A DNA stretch of 64,000 nt, taken from the NCBI GenBank assembly GCA_023399055.1, contig JAEWQV010000010.1:372001-436000 (forward strand), given 5' to 3'. The translations under genes were made by a program, and so were the position numbers. The notes below the pieces were generated by a model that made no database searches, was not told the origin of the DNA, and saw nothing but the letters and a program-made list of their open reading frames with translations. Source of the DNA: Bacillota bacterium. GTDB lineage: Bacteria > Bacillota > Clostridia > Lachnospirales > Lachnospiraceae. Positions within the stretch are counted from its first letter, which is position 1. Every line of letters begins with the position of its first letter. Positions 7,691-17,651 of the stretch are shown here, one piece after another.

Positions 7691-10645
7691 TTAGTTCGTA
7701 TTGCCAAGAATCTCATTAATAGTATCTATTGTAGGAACCTTATATGGCGTAATCACTTTGCCATCCTTATTATATCCGAATTCCTCGAGCTTTCGCTCTG
7801 TTTCGCGGTTAATGTCCTTCACTGCCTTATCAATTCTTGTCCTTAAGGTCATACCGTCTACTACGATATTATTAAATGCGTTACTGTATTCTCGTTCCAG
7901 CATATAGGTACCAAGAATTCTTGGTGATTCCAGTACCCATTTGGACTGATCAACAATAACCTGCTTATCCTGAGTATTCCAAGGTAATGCTTCGAAAGCT
8001 TTCAAATTAGCAGTTGGCCACATATAATCATCTCCATAAGCCATTTGAAGTGTCTGACCAAATTCAGCCTGTACTTCAGTGGAGGCCCACCATTTCATAT
8101 ATTCCCAAGCCTTAGCTTCTCTTTCCTCGGTGGATTTAAATAAGATTGTACTATTTGCCCCACCGGCACTATAACGAAGAACTTTACCGTTTTCATCTTC
8201 TATTCCCGGCATTACAGAAATGTCCCAGGAATCTGCAATTTCAGGTGCAGCATTGATGAGCATGCTATACACATTAAAGTCTGCAATTCCTATTGGTAAA
8301 TCACCACTTCTAAAATGTTGATAAAAGTTAGGAATAGAAACAGGCAAATCGTATACGGTGAAAAGCTCGGTTAATTGCGTAATACCTTTAATCGCTGCTT
8401 CGCTATTTAATGTCGTATCACCTGCATATTCACCATAAAGAGTCGCTCCGTTCTGGAATAATAATGGGGTTGTACCCTGGAAGTTTCTCATTGCTATCAT
8501 ACCCGCAGTCGGATAATAGAAATTCAAACCTCTCATCTGAAGTTCAGGAAGCATATCAATTACATCATCCATCGTATCCGGTACTTCAAGTCCTAATTTA
8601 TCAAGTACATCTTTTCTATAGAAGAGTACCCAGAAATTCATAGTCTCAGGAAGTGAGTATATCCCGCCATCGATGGTAGATGGTATCAAAAATCCCGGTT
8701 CATACTGACTGGCAACTTCTTTAAAATCATCAAATTCAGCTAAATTTTTAGTAGCTCCTCGAATAGCCAGATCATATGGCTCTATCGCATAGTTGACACC
8801 GTCTGCAATATCAGGAGCATTACCGGCTGCGTTCGCCAAAACAAGTTTTTTAGCGTCGGGCATCAGAGATAAATCAACATGAATTTTTGATTCAGGTGTA
8901 AACTTCTCATCAATCATTTTTTGCATAATCTCCAGATACTGTCTGGGATAATTAACCCATACCTGTATATGATCTTCATTTACATTGGAGGTAGAATAAG
9001 TTTGATCAAAAAATGAAGTAAAGAAACGTTTTATACTATAGAATAAATTCTGAAAGAAACCAATCTTCTTTGGAAGCTCTGCACTATTCTGATACAAGTA
9101 AATCCGATCAATTCCCAGCTTATTCTTATTAACCTGACTAAGCAGATTGGCTAATTGAGTCGTAATGGAATTCATACTGGTAGATAACTCTGCTACACGT
9201 TCTGGCATCTCACTAGGGTCCTTAGCAAAGCTTCTTAACTGTGTGGAAGCAATGCTGATGGAGCTGAAAACAGCAATCTCACCTTTCTTGGGCGAATATA
9301 TCTTCATGCTATCGTATAAGGAATCAAGTTCGTCTGCCCAACCATAGATGGTAGACTGGATATTAGGTATATACTTTTCTATTTTTAAATCTCTGTATTT
9401 ATCTTTATTAGTACCAGCTACCTTTGTAATCTCCAGAGAAAGATCATTAATCTCACCCATGATTTTACTAACACCTTCTAATACCTCACGTGTGTTCGCA
9501 ATGTTAATGGTAAAGGAGATGGTGTGGCTACCTTCTTCAAGATATAAGCTAAGGTTATTCTTATCAGAATCCTTAAGGGTGCTCGTCTTATACTCTGTAG
9601 TATAATTAAAGGGGTAAGCAGAAAATGCTGTATTCGGTATACTTCCATCCACTGCTACGTCAACAAATACAGGGAACCCACTTTTGTCCGTCTGAATATA
9701 ATTAAGAGCAAGGTTGTAATATCCTGCTTTCTCAACAGTAAACTCATAAGTAACTCTTTGTCCGGCATCCTTAAAGGAGTCTCGGTCAATAGTATTAAGG
9801 CGTGTATCAGATGTATTATAGGGAGCCACCGCAGTATCATATTCAGCTACGGAACGGATGGATGAGTCATTACGATAGGTATACTCCTCGCCCTGTATTG
9901 CGATCAGCTCATCGCCTGCAGCTACTTCTGAGGAGCTATATTCTGGAATTTCTGTAACCTTTTCCAGATACATATTACCAAGCAGTACCTCTCCCTCAGA
10001 AACCTTCAGTGTCACCTCGTTTTGCCCTTTTTGCAGCTCTAGGATAAGCGGAGAGGAATGTCTGTAGCTTGCATCCATTAGATATTTGGTTTCCCATTGT
10101 ATTTTTTTATCAGGTAAAGATACTATTTCATTATCATAACGGTCATAGGATTTTTCTTCCTTTGAAATCCAGGTAGATTCAAATAATAAACGCCTGGTTT
10201 CGTAAAAAGGATAATCTCCATTCAACTTCATAGATATCTCAATGGGTAGCATGGAATCATCATTGGATAGATAGTCAAACCGATAAAAATATCGACCAGT
10301 TTCAGGAACATCGATAGTGAATGTTGCTGTGTCTCCTATCCCCATCTGCACAACCGAATTCTTATAATCATAATTATCCGTGGTTACGACAGCACTGCCA
10401 GACTTTAGTGCCTGGTCAGATTGAATCTCGTAGGAATCTCCTTCATAAAACGGAGCTGTGTAGCTCTTACTTACATTCGAATAATTAGAATCGATCGACT
10501 CATTAACAAAGGTATCCATATTATATGTACTGGAACTAGATGTATCATCATTCTCTGCAGCTGTAGCTTGCATAGGAATGCTGCTAAAGCCTAGTAAGAC
10601 AGACAGCGTGGCAGCTATAATACGTGTTGAACACTTCTTTAACAT
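7691..10645 (-). CDS. Extracellular solute-binding protein with long N-terminal extension (about 985 residues)
   Basis: This is the sugar-binding component of the ABC importer, about twice the normal length. The C-terminal half (from about residue 560) is a type-1/8 extracellular binding protein, with a hinge region ending in GTYMLEREYSNAFNNIVVDG. The N-terminal half shows two successive beta-sandwich-like segments (GDTATFTIDVPETGRYFYRF; AGQRVTYEFTVEKAGYYNLA) resembling CBM6/CBM35-type modules, then a helical linker. A signal peptide is present (ATLSVLLGFSSIPMQATAAE), but I see no lipobox Cys, which is odd for a Gram-positive binding protein. The start at ATG 10645 has AAGG six bases upstream; a TTG at 10678 is an alternative. 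It is encoded between the GH51 gene and its permeases. Confidence 0.85.
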   Translation of the reverse strand: MLKKCSTRIIAATLSVLLGFSSIPMQATAAENDDTSSSSTYNMDTFVNESIDSNYSNVSKSYTAPFYEGDSYEIQSDQALKSGSAVVTTDNYDYKNSVVQMGIGDTATFTIDVPETGRYFYRFDYLSNDDSMLPIEISMKLNGDYPFYETRRLLFESTWISKEEKSYDRYDNEIVSLPDKKIQWETKYLMDASYRHSSPLILELQKGQNEVTLKVSEGEVLLGNMYLEKVTEIPEYSSSEVAAGDELIAIQGEEYTYRNDSSIRSVAEYDTAVAPYNTSDTRLNTIDRDSFKDAGQRVTYEFTVEKAGYYNLALNYIQTDKSGFPVFVDVAVDGSIPNTAFSAYPFNYTTEYKTSTLKDSDKNNLSLYLEEGSHTISFTINIANTREVLEGVSKIMGEINDLSLEITKVAGTNKDKYRDLKIEKYIPNIQSTIYGWADELDSLYDSMKIYSPKKGEIAVFSSISIASTQLRSFAKDPSEMPERVAELSTSMNSITTQLANLLSQVNKNKLGIDRIYLYQNSAELPKKIGFFQNLFYSIKRFFTSFFDQTYSTSNVNEDHIQVWVNYPRQYLEIMQKMIDEKFTPESKIHVDLSLMPDAKKLVLANAAGNAPDIADGVNYAIEPYDLAIRGATKNLAEFDDFKEVASQYEPGFLIPSTIDGGIYSLPETMNFWVLFYRKDVLDKLGLEVPDTMDDVIDMLPELQMRGLNFYYPTAGMIAMRNFQGTTPLLFQNGATLYGEYAGDTTLNSEAAIKGITQLTELFTVYDLPVSIPNFYQHFRSGDLPIGIADFNVYSMLINAAPEIADSWDISVMPGIEDENGKVLRYSAGGANSTILFKSTEEREAKAWEYMKWWASTEVQAEFGQTLQMAYGDDYMWPTANLKAFEALPWNTQDKQVIVDQSKWVLESPRILGTYMLEREYSNAFNNIVVDGMTLRTRIDKAVKDINRETERKLEEFGYNKDGKVITPYKVPTIDTINEILGNTN

Positions 10646-10729
10646 AATGACCTTGTAGGCTGCATTATTACGAAACAATACAAACCTACACTCCTTTCTA
10701 TCATCACTGTAACTATAATTCCTAACGCT

Positions 10730-12238
10730 TTATTCCAACTCAAGTTCAAGATGAAGTACACTACAAGCTGGAATTGTGAATGTAACCTTATTACCAGTTA
10801 CAGAGTTCGTCGCGAACTCTTTTGTCGTTACATTCTCAGGGTTTTCAAAGGTATTGTAAGCCTGCATGTTACCTGTAAGAATTGTCCCCTTTACTGACTT
10901 AACCTTTGATTCGTACAGAACGCTTTCGATCTCATAGCTTTCCCCAGCTGAAAGATTATTTAAGGTGATATGTATTTTGCCGTCCTTGTCGACGGATACT
11001 GATTCGTGGAGATTAGGAACCATAAATTCATCTTCTAACCCAATACTCTTTGTTTCTATTCTGCTTTCCAATAGCTCTGAACCCTGATGGTGTTTATACA
11101 TATTAAATACATGATATGTAGGTGTTAATATCATCTTTTCGCCTTCTGTCAGAATAACCGACTGAAGAACATTCACTATCTGGGCTATATTAGCCATCTT
11201 TACACGGTCACAGTGCTTATTGAAAATATTCAAGTTAATTCCGGCTACCAATGCATCTCTTATGGTGTTCTGTTGATATAAAAATCCGGGATTGGTGCCA
11301 GGCTCACAAGTAAACCAGGTACCCCATTCGTCAACAATCATTCCTATTGCTTTCTTAGGATCAAATTCATCCATAATTGCACCGTGACGATTAATTAAGG
11401 TCTCCATATATAAGGTTTTACTTAAGGTTTTATACCATACCTTCTCATCAAAATCAGTAGCGCTGCCTTTTTCCATCCAGCCTTCCGGATGTGTATAATA
11501 ATGAAGTGATAAGCCCTGCATAAATCCATGAAAGAAATCCGGTGCATGTCTGTGTGTTGTCTCAAGTACTTTTCTGGTCCATTCATAATCATCAACATTT
11601 GCACCACAGGCTACTTTATATATAGGGTTCTCATGATTATAGTTTCTTACAAAGGTTTGATACCTGCGGTATTCATTCCCATAATACTCCGGAGTCATAT
11701 TACCTCCACAGCCCCAGTTTTCATTACCTACAGCAAAATAATCCACCTTCCAAGGTTCAGGATGACCATTCTTCGCTCTAAGCTCTGTCATTGGAGATAA
11801 GCCATCATAGGTAAGGTATTCTACCCATTCCGACATTTCCTGAACAGTTCCACTACCAACATTACCATTAATATAAGCCTTACATTCTAATTGGCGGCAT
11901 AGTTCCATGAATTCATGTGTCCCAAAGCTATTATCTTCTAAAACACCACCCCAGTGAGTATTAATCATTTTTTTACGGGTTTCTTTTGGACCAATTCCAT
12001 CTTTCCAATGATACTCATCTGCAAAGCAGCCACCTGGCCAACGAAGTACTGGTATCTTAATATCCCTTAATGCTTTTACTACATCATTTCTCATTCCGTT
12101 CGTATTAGGAATCTCTGAATTCTCTCCTACAAATATTCCTTCGTAGATACATCTTCCAAGATGCTCCGAAAAATGCCCATAGATTTCACTATTAATATGT
12201 CCTTTTTTAGCCCTAGGATCTATACTCAATCTAACCAT
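10730..12238 (-). CDS. abfA: GH51 alpha-N-arabinofuranosidase (copy A)
   Basis: This cytoplasmic exo-enzyme releases L-arabinose from arabino-oligosaccharides with retention of configuration. It has 502 residues, as usual for bacterial GH51, and no signal peptide. The acid/base Glu173 lies in VGNENWGCGG and the nucleophile Glu304 in VDEWGTWF. The substrate-site strand LRWPGGCFADEYHW is intact. AAAGGAGAG precedes the ATG. It is the first gene of the transporter operon and is read from a candidate promoter at 12300-12328. A close paralogue lies at 16071-17579, with long identical stretches, so the pair probably arose by duplication. Confidence 0.95.
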   Translation of the reverse strand: MVRLSIDPRAKKGHINSEIYGHFSEHLGRCIYEGIFVGENSEIPNTNGMRNDVVKALRDIKIPVLRWPGGCFADEYHWKDGIGPKETRKKMINTHWGGVLEDNSFGTHEFMELCRQLECKAYINGNVGSGTVQEMSEWVEYLTYDGLSPMTELRAKNGHPEPWKVDYFAVGNENWGCGGNMTPEYYGNEYRRYQTFVRNYNHENPIYKVACGANVDDYEWTRKVLETTHRHAPDFFHGFMQGLSLHYYTHPEGWMEKGSATDFDEKVWYKTLSKTLYMETLINRHGAIMDEFDPKKAIGMIVDEWGTWFTCEPGTNPGFLYQQNTIRDALVAGINLNIFNKHCDRVKMANIAQIVNVLQSVILTEGEKMILTPTYHVFNMYKHHQGSELLESRIETKSIGLEDEFMVPNLHESVSVDKDGKIHITLNNLSAGESYEIESVLYESKVKSVKGTILTGNMQAYNTFENPENVTTKEFATNSVTGNKVTFTIPACSVLHLELELE

Positions 12239-12299
12239 GATGCTCTCCTTTGTTTAAGCTGATATCGAATTGATTAATTATTTAATTAACTTTAAATAT

Positions 12300-12328
12300 A
12301 ATTTACTACATTATGATGAAAACGTCAA
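12300..12328 (-). promoter_or_regulatory. Candidate promoter of the arabinan transport operon
   Basis: On the minus strand, TTGACG (12323-12328) is followed after 17 bases by TAAATT (12300-12305). The -10 match is only partial (4 of 6). The whole block recurs with identical spacing upstream of the second GH51 gene, which supports a functional promoter or operator. The AT dyad at 12274-12289 lies just downstream and could be a regulator site. Confidence 0.5.
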
Positions 12329-12526
12329 GCCATCACATGGATGTTTTTATATATTTTATATAGTTTCATGTTTTTGTTAATTATTGGCTTATATATATAG
12401 GCACAATAAAAGGAATATTACGTACGTCTAATTGGTATTTATATATGAAGTTAATGCTAAATACATTATTTCATAGGTATCAGTTAACCGTTATATTTTC
12501 GCCTTTCATTTATTTATAAACATTAG

Positions 12527-12555
12527 TTGAAAAATGAAACAAAACAGTATATAAT
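12527..12555 (+). promoter_or_regulatory. Sigma-A type promoter of the GH43 gene
   Basis: TTGAAA (12527-12532), a 17-base spacer and a perfect TATAAT (12550-12555) face the GH43 gene that starts at 12672. This leaves a leader of about 110 bases. Spacing and hexamers match the housekeeping consensus. Confidence 0.75.
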
Positions 12556-12671
12556 GAAATAAACAAGTTTTAAACTTTGTCATATTACTTGTAATGATAA
12601 ATTTTAATGGTATCATTACACATTAGTTTCCGAGTATCAAACAAATAAAAGTACCTAGAGAGGATGACATT

Positions 12672-14288
12672 ATGAGAAAACTGAAGTTAATGCCATTATG
12701 CTTCATCGTAGTTACAGCTGCTTCCATTGCTTTAACAGGGTGTGCAAAAGAAAAAGGTTCCATTGAAAGTGAAAATATAACGGTGACAGTAGCACCAAGT
12801 GTTCCGCCAGCAACAGTAACTCCGGAGGTATTTGAAGAGTTCCCAGATGAATATGCAGATGTCAATTTATCAAAAGTAACAGTGCATGATCCCTCCATCA
12901 TAAAGGCAAATGGATCTTATTATGTATTTGGATCGCATATGGCCTGGGCAAAAAGTGATGATCTAATGAACTGGGAACCTTTTTATAACAACATTAACAG
13001 CAGCTATGCTACTATATTCGGAACAATATGGGCAGAATGGTGTAAGACACCCACGAATCCGAATGTTGGGGGAAATCTCTGGGCACCGGATGTTATCTTT
13101 AATAAAGAGATGAATAAGTACTGTATGTATATGAGTGTGAATGGTGATAACTGGAGCTCTTCCATTGTTCTATTGACTGCCGATGATATTCAAGGTCCGT
13201 ATACTTATGTAGGTCCGGTTGTATACTCTGGTTTTAATATCACTGACAAACCGGTGGAGAAAACCGATGTATATCAGGTTTTAGGAGAAGGAGCAGATAT
13301 TAATCGTTATCAATCCACTTCAGATACCAAAATCAATGCGATTGATCCCAATTTACGTTATGATGAGGAAGGAAATCTCTGGATGTCCTTTGGCTCCTGG
13401 TTTGGTGGCATCTATATGCTGAAGTTGGATGGCAGCACCGGGTTAAGAGATTATACCTATACATATACCACTGTTGAAAACGAGTCCGACCAATATTATG
13501 GTTATAAACTAGCTGGTGGCCACGCCGTATCGGGAGAAGGCTGCTACATCAATAAGTTCGGTGATTACTATTACATGTACATAACCTATGGTGGATTAAC
13601 CGCACAAGGCGGTTATCAGATGAGAGTCTTCCGCTCTGATAATATTTATGGCCCCTATGTGGATGAAAACGGATTATCTTCTGTTTATACCGAATCAGCT
13701 AATAACCTAAGTTCAACCAATGGTGTAAGGATTATGGGTTCCTATAAATTTTCTGGAAATGCTGTTACCCGTACAGCACAAGGCCATAACTCGCTCCTAC
13801 TCGATGATGATGGCAAGATGTACATGGTATATCATACCAGGTTTATAAAAAGCGACACACCTTCTAACGCAGAAGCTCATCAGGTCAATGTATATCAGCT
13901 CTTTCTAAATGAAGATGGTTGGTTGGTGTCTGCTCCTTATGAATATTCAGGTGAGACAATCTCTGCAACAGGCTATGATAAGAAGGAAGTTGTAGGTGAA
14001 TATGAGTTTGTTTCGATTCATCCCACCATGTTTTATCAGATGGTTAGTGATAAAGAAATCGGTATTAACCCCACTAAAAGCATCACCTTGTACAGCGATG
14101 GAACCGTATCCGGCGATGCAACAGGAACCTGGGAGTATCAGGAGGGTTCACCTAATATGTCGATTACAATTGATGGTGTAGAATGTAAAGGCGTATTTCT
14201 AAAGCAGGCAACAGAAACAGATCACAAATTGGTTATGACCTTTACCGCACAGGGCAGTGATGTATGTTTTATGGGAAGTAAAAAATAA
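12672..14288 (+). CDS. GH43 lipoprotein, predicted endo-alpha-1,5-L-arabinanase
   Basis: This surface lipoprotein is predicted to cut arabinan backbone. The signal peptide ends in a lipobox, LTGC, with Cys24 as the lipid site, followed by a Ser/Thr/Pro-rich spacer. The five-blade GH43 catalytic domain shows the expected acidic triad: Asp73 (VHDPSII), Asp225 (AIDPNLRY) and Glu289 (SGEGCYI). A C-terminal domain (from about residue 440) ends in WEYQEGSPNMSITIDG and GVFLKQ, the small beta domain often found on arabinanases. It has its own promoter and is convergent with a second GH43 gene that shares its architecture. Exact specificity (endo-arabinanase or exo-acting) cannot be fixed from sequence alone. 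Confidence 0.9.
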   Translation: MRKLKLMPLCFIVVTAASIALTGCAKEKGSIESENITVTVAPSVPPATVTPEVFEEFPDEYADVNLSKVTVHDPSIIKANGSYYVFGSHMAWAKSDDLMNWEPFYNNINSSYATIFGTIWAEWCKTPTNPNVGGNLWAPDVIFNKEMNKYCMYMSVNGDNWSSSIVLLTADDIQGPYTYVGPVVYSGFNITDKPVEKTDVYQVLGEGADINRYQSTSDTKINAIDPNLRYDEEGNLWMSFGSWFGGIYMLKLDGSTGLRDYTYTYTTVENESDQYYGYKLAGGHAVSGEGCYINKFGDYYYMYITYGGLTAQGGYQMRVFRSDNIYGPYVDENGLSSVYTESANNLSSTNGVRIMGSYKFSGNAVTRTAQGHNSLLLDDDGKMYMVYHTRFIKSDTPSNAEAHQVNVYQLFLNEDGWLVSAPYEYSGETISATGYDKKEVVGEYEFVSIHPTMFYQMVSDKEIGINPTKSITLYSDGTVSGDATGTWEYQEGSPNMSITIDGVECKGVFLKQATETDHKLVMTFTAQGSDVCFMGSKK

Positions 14289-14304
14289 GCAAACAAGATG
14301 AAAC

Positions 14305-14322
14305 GACAAGGCTTTTCTTGTC
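14305..14322 (+). other. Short hairpin GACAAG-loop-CTTGTC after the GH43 gene
   Basis: Six-base perfect arms (14305-14310 and 14317-14322) enclose a six-base loop, followed by ATGAAT. A related sequence with the same flank (CGACAA ... CTTGTCATGAAT) follows the GH51-like lipoprotein gene near 22465-22492. It may be a processing or stability element, or a residue of shared ancestry. Confidence 0.35.
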
Positions 14323-14333
14323 ATGAATAAAAA

Positions 14334-14367
14334 GCTGTCGCACTAAAATTGTGCGGCAGCCTTTTTT
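14334..14367 (+). terminator. Rho-independent terminator, probably bidirectional
   Basis: The stem GCTGTCGCAC (14334-14343) pairs with GTGCGGCAGC (14351-14360) with one G-T wobble. The seven-base loop is TAAAATT and a run of six T follows. A run of A precedes the stem, so it can also end the convergent minus-strand GH43 transcript. Confidence 0.85.
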
Positions 14368-14402
14368 ATTCATGTAATACGATAACCTTATACGTAAACT
14401 AA

Positions 14403-16034
14403 CTATTCCTCCAAAGCTTTATATCCACTTCCCCAAATAGATTTACCTTCCAAGGACTGAACTGTAAAGGTCATAACATTTTTAAAATTAACCTCATCCC
14501 ATTGCTTCAGGAAAACGCCTTTATATTCTACACCGTCAATATTAAGAATACAGGTATTGTCACCTTTCAGCTCCCAGGTACCATGCCAATCTCCGACTAC
14601 AGAATGATCTTCTCTTAAAACTACATTCTCCGATTGTTTAATCTCTGCTGAGATATCAAGCTGATGATTGATTACTTTATACGCACCCGGAATCTCCTCT
14701 TCTGTATAAGCACCTATTGTTTCACCAACATAGCGATATGGTGCGACAACAAACCATCCATCCTCATTTAAAAACATTTGATGAACCCTTACCTCATGGT
14801 TTTCGCCATTCCCCTCAAACCTGGTATGGAAGACCAGGAAATACTTTCCAGTTTTCTCATCAAAGAGTGTTGAATTGTGTCCGGGTGAAAGATATCCCGG
14901 AGCATTTCCATTTCTGGCTTCTTCACCATCAATGGTATTCCAATGATAGTTACCCATAAGCTTTGTACCGAAATCATCTGCTGCTGCATCATCAAAGAAG
15001 GAGCCAGCAGGTCCTTTGCAATCAATCATATCGTTACCCTGTGCATCATAGTAAGGACCATCAGGATTCTTAGAACGGGCAACTCTGATGTTATAGGCTC
15101 CATCAGCCGTTAAACCTCCAAAGGATAAGAACATGTAATAATAGTCGGTTTCCTTGCTATATTGAACAAAGGCACCTTCAATTCTTAAATGATTTTCACC
15201 CAAGAGCTTCTTTCCATAACCCTTTTCTAAAGGCATTCCCGTCTTTTTGTCCAATTCAAGGATATAAATACCACCACTATAAGAACCATACATCATCCAA
15301 AGCTTACCCTCATTATCATAGAAAACACAGGGATCTACCACATTCGGTTCAATGGTTGCGTCATATACATCACCATTTTCATCGGGAGTATCCGGATTCT
15401 GACCTGATTTCAAAATAACTCCCAGATCCTTATACGGTCCTTCTATATTATCCGAAACTGCTACACCCAGTGCTGCCAGCGGCTTGCTGCCTTCGCAGTT
15501 GCAATAATAATAGTAGAATCTGCCATCTTCCAGCTGAATAACATCGGGTGCCCAGAAGGTATTTGTCTGTGCCCAGGTAAATGCCTCTGACATCTCACTC
15601 ATTGCATCCGGAATTACTTTATTGTTTTTCTTAACCCCGGAATCAACCAAGGTCCAGTTCATCAAATCCGTAGTCTTGGCTACTGCCAGATGGGATCCAA
15701 ATATGTAGTAGGTTCCATCCACATCTACAATGGAAGGATCGTGTACCGATACGTCGGTGAAATTATAGGTTACCGGTACTTTTGCTTTGATGGGTGTATT
15801 TGCTATAATCTGATTGAACAATTCCTCTTCCTCTTCTTTCGTCATTTCCTCAGTAATCGCTGGTGCAGTTGTTACACTTGGGATTTTTGTTACTGTAGCT
15901 TCCTCAGCTGATGAAGTGGGTGTATTAGTTTCATCTGATGCCTGATTTGGTTCCGTTTCTCTACTGTTGTTGCTACAGGATGAAAGTATTAACATACTAA
16001 AGAAAACTACAATAACCGCCATTGCTCGTTTCAT
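14403..16034 (-). CDS. GH43 lipoprotein, second predicted arabinanase
   Basis: This is an extracellular lipoprotein of about 543 residues. The start at 16034 (MKRAMAV) has GGAGGGA six bases upstream, better than the ATG at 16049. A lipobox, LSSC, is followed by a Thr/Ser/Glu-rich linker. GH43 motifs are present: VSVHDPSIVD, NVVDPCVFYDNEG and RIEGAFVQY, giving the Asp-Asp-Glu set. The C-terminal beta domain has WELKGDNTCILNIDG and GVFLKQ, as in the neighbouring plus-strand GH43 protein. It lies about 35 bases after the second GH51 gene, so the two form a surface-cutting and cytoplasmic-trimming pair in one transcript. Confidence 0.9.
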   Translation of the reverse strand: MKRAMAVIVVFFSMLILSSCSNNSRETEPNQASDETNTPTSSAEEATVTKIPSVTTAPAITEEMTKEEEEELFNQIIANTPIKAKVPVTYNFTDVSVHDPSIVDVDGTYYIFGSHLAVAKTTDLMNWTLVDSGVKKNNKVIPDAMSEMSEAFTWAQTNTFWAPDVIQLEDGRFYYYYCNCEGSKPLAALGVAVSDNIEGPYKDLGVILKSGQNPDTPDENGDVYDATIEPNVVDPCVFYDNEGKLWMMYGSYSGGIYILELDKKTGMPLEKGYGKKLLGENHLRIEGAFVQYSKETDYYYMFLSFGGLTADGAYNIRVARSKNPDGPYYDAQGNDMIDCKGPAGSFFDDAAADDFGTKLMGNYHWNTIDGEEARNGNAPGYLSPGHNSTLFDEKTGKYFLVFHTRFEGNGENHEVRVHQMFLNEDGWFVVAPYRYVGETIGAYTEEEIPGAYKVINHQLDISAEIKQSENVVLREDHSVVGDWHGTWELKGDNTCILNIDGVEYKGVFLKQWDEVNFKNVMTFTVQSLEGKSIWGSGYKALEE

Positions 16035-16070
16035 AAACATTCCCTCCACTATCGCTTTTCGTGTTATGAT

Positions 16071-17579
16071 TTATTCCACTTCCAGTTGAAGATGCAATAC
16101 ACTGCAAGCTGGAATTGTAAATATAACTTTATTATCTGCAATCCTAAATTGGTTGAATTCTTTTGTAGTTACCTTATTCTGTTCTTCAAAGGTATTATAA
16201 GCTTTCATATCACCAGTTAAAATTGTACCTCTGGCAGATTTTACGAGTGTATCTAACAGATTGCTTTCAACTTCATAAGCCTCTGTAATCGATAGGTTAT
16301 TAATTGTAATATGCACCTTGCCATCCTTAGCAACTGAAACTGATTCATGTAAATTGGGTACCATAAATTGTTCTTCTATTCCAATGTTCTGCGTCTCTAT
16401 ATTACTCTCAAGAAGCTCCGCATCCTGATGATGCTTGTAAAGATTAAATACATGATAGGTTGGAGTCAAAATCATCTTCTCGCCCTCTGTCAAAATAACT
16501 GCTTGAAGAACATTTACAATTTGTGCCAGATTGGCCATCTTAACCCTATCGCAATGCTTATTAAAGATATTCAGGTTAATACCAGCAACCAAAGCATCCC
16601 TCATGGTATTTTGCTGATATAAGAAACCTGGATTGGTACCTGGCTCACAGGTGAACCAAGTTCCCCATTCATCAACAATCATTCCAATAATTTTCTCTGG
16701 ATCATACTGATCCATAATTGCACCATGACGATTAATTAAAGTCTCCATATACAGAGTCTTGCTTAGGGTCTTATACCATACCTTTTCATCAAAATCTGTT
16801 GCGCTTCCCTTCACTTCCCAGCCTTCTGGATGTGTATAATAATGTAGAGAAAGTCCATTCATAAAACCATGTAAGAATGCAGGTGCATGCTGATGCGTTG
16901 TTTCAAGAACAACTTTTGTCCATTCGTAATCATCCACGTTAGCGCCACAAGCCACTTTATAAATTGGTGCTTCATGATTATAGTTTCTAACAAAGGTCTG
17001 GTATCTACGATATTCATTTGCATAATACTCCGGTGTCATATTACCACCACAGCCCCAGTTCTCATTACCAACGGCAAAGTAATCTACCTTCCATGGTTCT
17101 GGATGACCATTCTTTGCTCTAAGTTCTGCCATCGGAGAAACCCCATCAAAGGTTAGATATTCCACCCATTCCGACATTTCCTGAACAGATCCGCTTCCTA
17201 CATTACCATTTATGTATGCTTTGCATTCCAGCTGGCGGCATAGTTCCATAAACTCGTGGGTACCAAAACTATTATCCTCTAAAACACCACCCCAGTGAGT
17301 ATTAATCATCCTTTTACGAGTTTCTTTCGGACCGATACCATCTCTCCAATGATATTCATCTGCAAAGCATCCGCCTGGCCAACGAAGTACTGGTATACGA
17401 ATCTCCTTTAATGCAGCTACCACGTCATTTCTCATACCATTGGTATTAGGAATATCGGAATTATCCCCCACATACAAACCCTCATAAATACATCGACCCA
17501 GATGTTCTGAAAAATGTCCGTAAATCTCCTTGTTGATATGCCCTAGCTTCCTCTTAGTATTAATATTTAACCTGATCAT
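16071..17579 (-). CDS. abfA: GH51 alpha-N-arabinofuranosidase (copy B)
   Basis: This cytoplasmic enzyme releases terminal arabinofuranose. The start at 17579 (MIRLNI) aligns with copy A and has GGAGG eleven bases upstream. Counted from there, acid/base Glu173 (VGNENWGCGG) and nucleophile Glu304 (VDEWGTWF) are at the same positions as in copy A (10730-12238). Long stretches are identical between the two, including the whole active-site region; differences cluster in the C-terminal beta domain and near the N-terminus. It is the first gene of a two-gene unit with the lipoprotein GH43, and is divergent from the ArsR-type regulator that may control it. Confidence 0.94.
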   Translation of the reverse strand: MIRLNINTKRKLGHINKEIYGHFSEHLGRCIYEGLYVGDNSDIPNTNGMRNDVVAALKEIRIPVLRWPGGCFADEYHWRDGIGPKETRKRMINTHWGGVLEDNSFGTHEFMELCRQLECKAYINGNVGSGSVQEMSEWVEYLTFDGVSPMAELRAKNGHPEPWKVDYFAVGNENWGCGGNMTPEYYANEYRRYQTFVRNYNHEAPIYKVACGANVDDYEWTKVVLETTHQHAPAFLHGFMNGLSLHYYTHPEGWEVKGSATDFDEKVWYKTLSKTLYMETLINRHGAIMDQYDPEKIIGMIVDEWGTWFTCEPGTNPGFLYQQNTMRDALVAGINLNIFNKHCDRVKMANLAQIVNVLQAVILTEGEKMILTPTYHVFNLYKHHQDAELLESNIETQNIGIEEQFMVPNLHESVSVAKDGKVHITINNLSITEAYEVESNLLDTLVKSARGTILTGDMKAYNTFEEQNKVTTKEFNQFRIADNKVIFTIPACSVLHLQLEVE

Positions 17580-17651
17580 TGCTATAGTTGCCTCCAATTA
17601 TTTATTTAAGTAAATAATGTATTATTAAATTTTATAATTAACTTTAAGTAT

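Larger units (their letters stand above)
12239..12671. other. Divergent intergenic region between GH51 copy A and a GH43 gene
   Basis: This 433-base A+T-rich control region carries two back-to-back promoters, listed separately. Beyond them it holds an AT dyad, TTAATTA-TT-TAATTAA, at 12274-12289 in the leader of the minus-strand operon. The block at 12285-12328 is shared with the region upstream of the second GH51 gene. I see no coding potential or structured RNA. Confidence 0.6.

Noticed and set aside
12620..12910. Minus-strand open frame opposite the start of the GH43 gene
   Set aside because: It is the complement of the GH43 signal peptide and linker region, and the GH43 frame has the promoter, lipobox and catalytic motifs.
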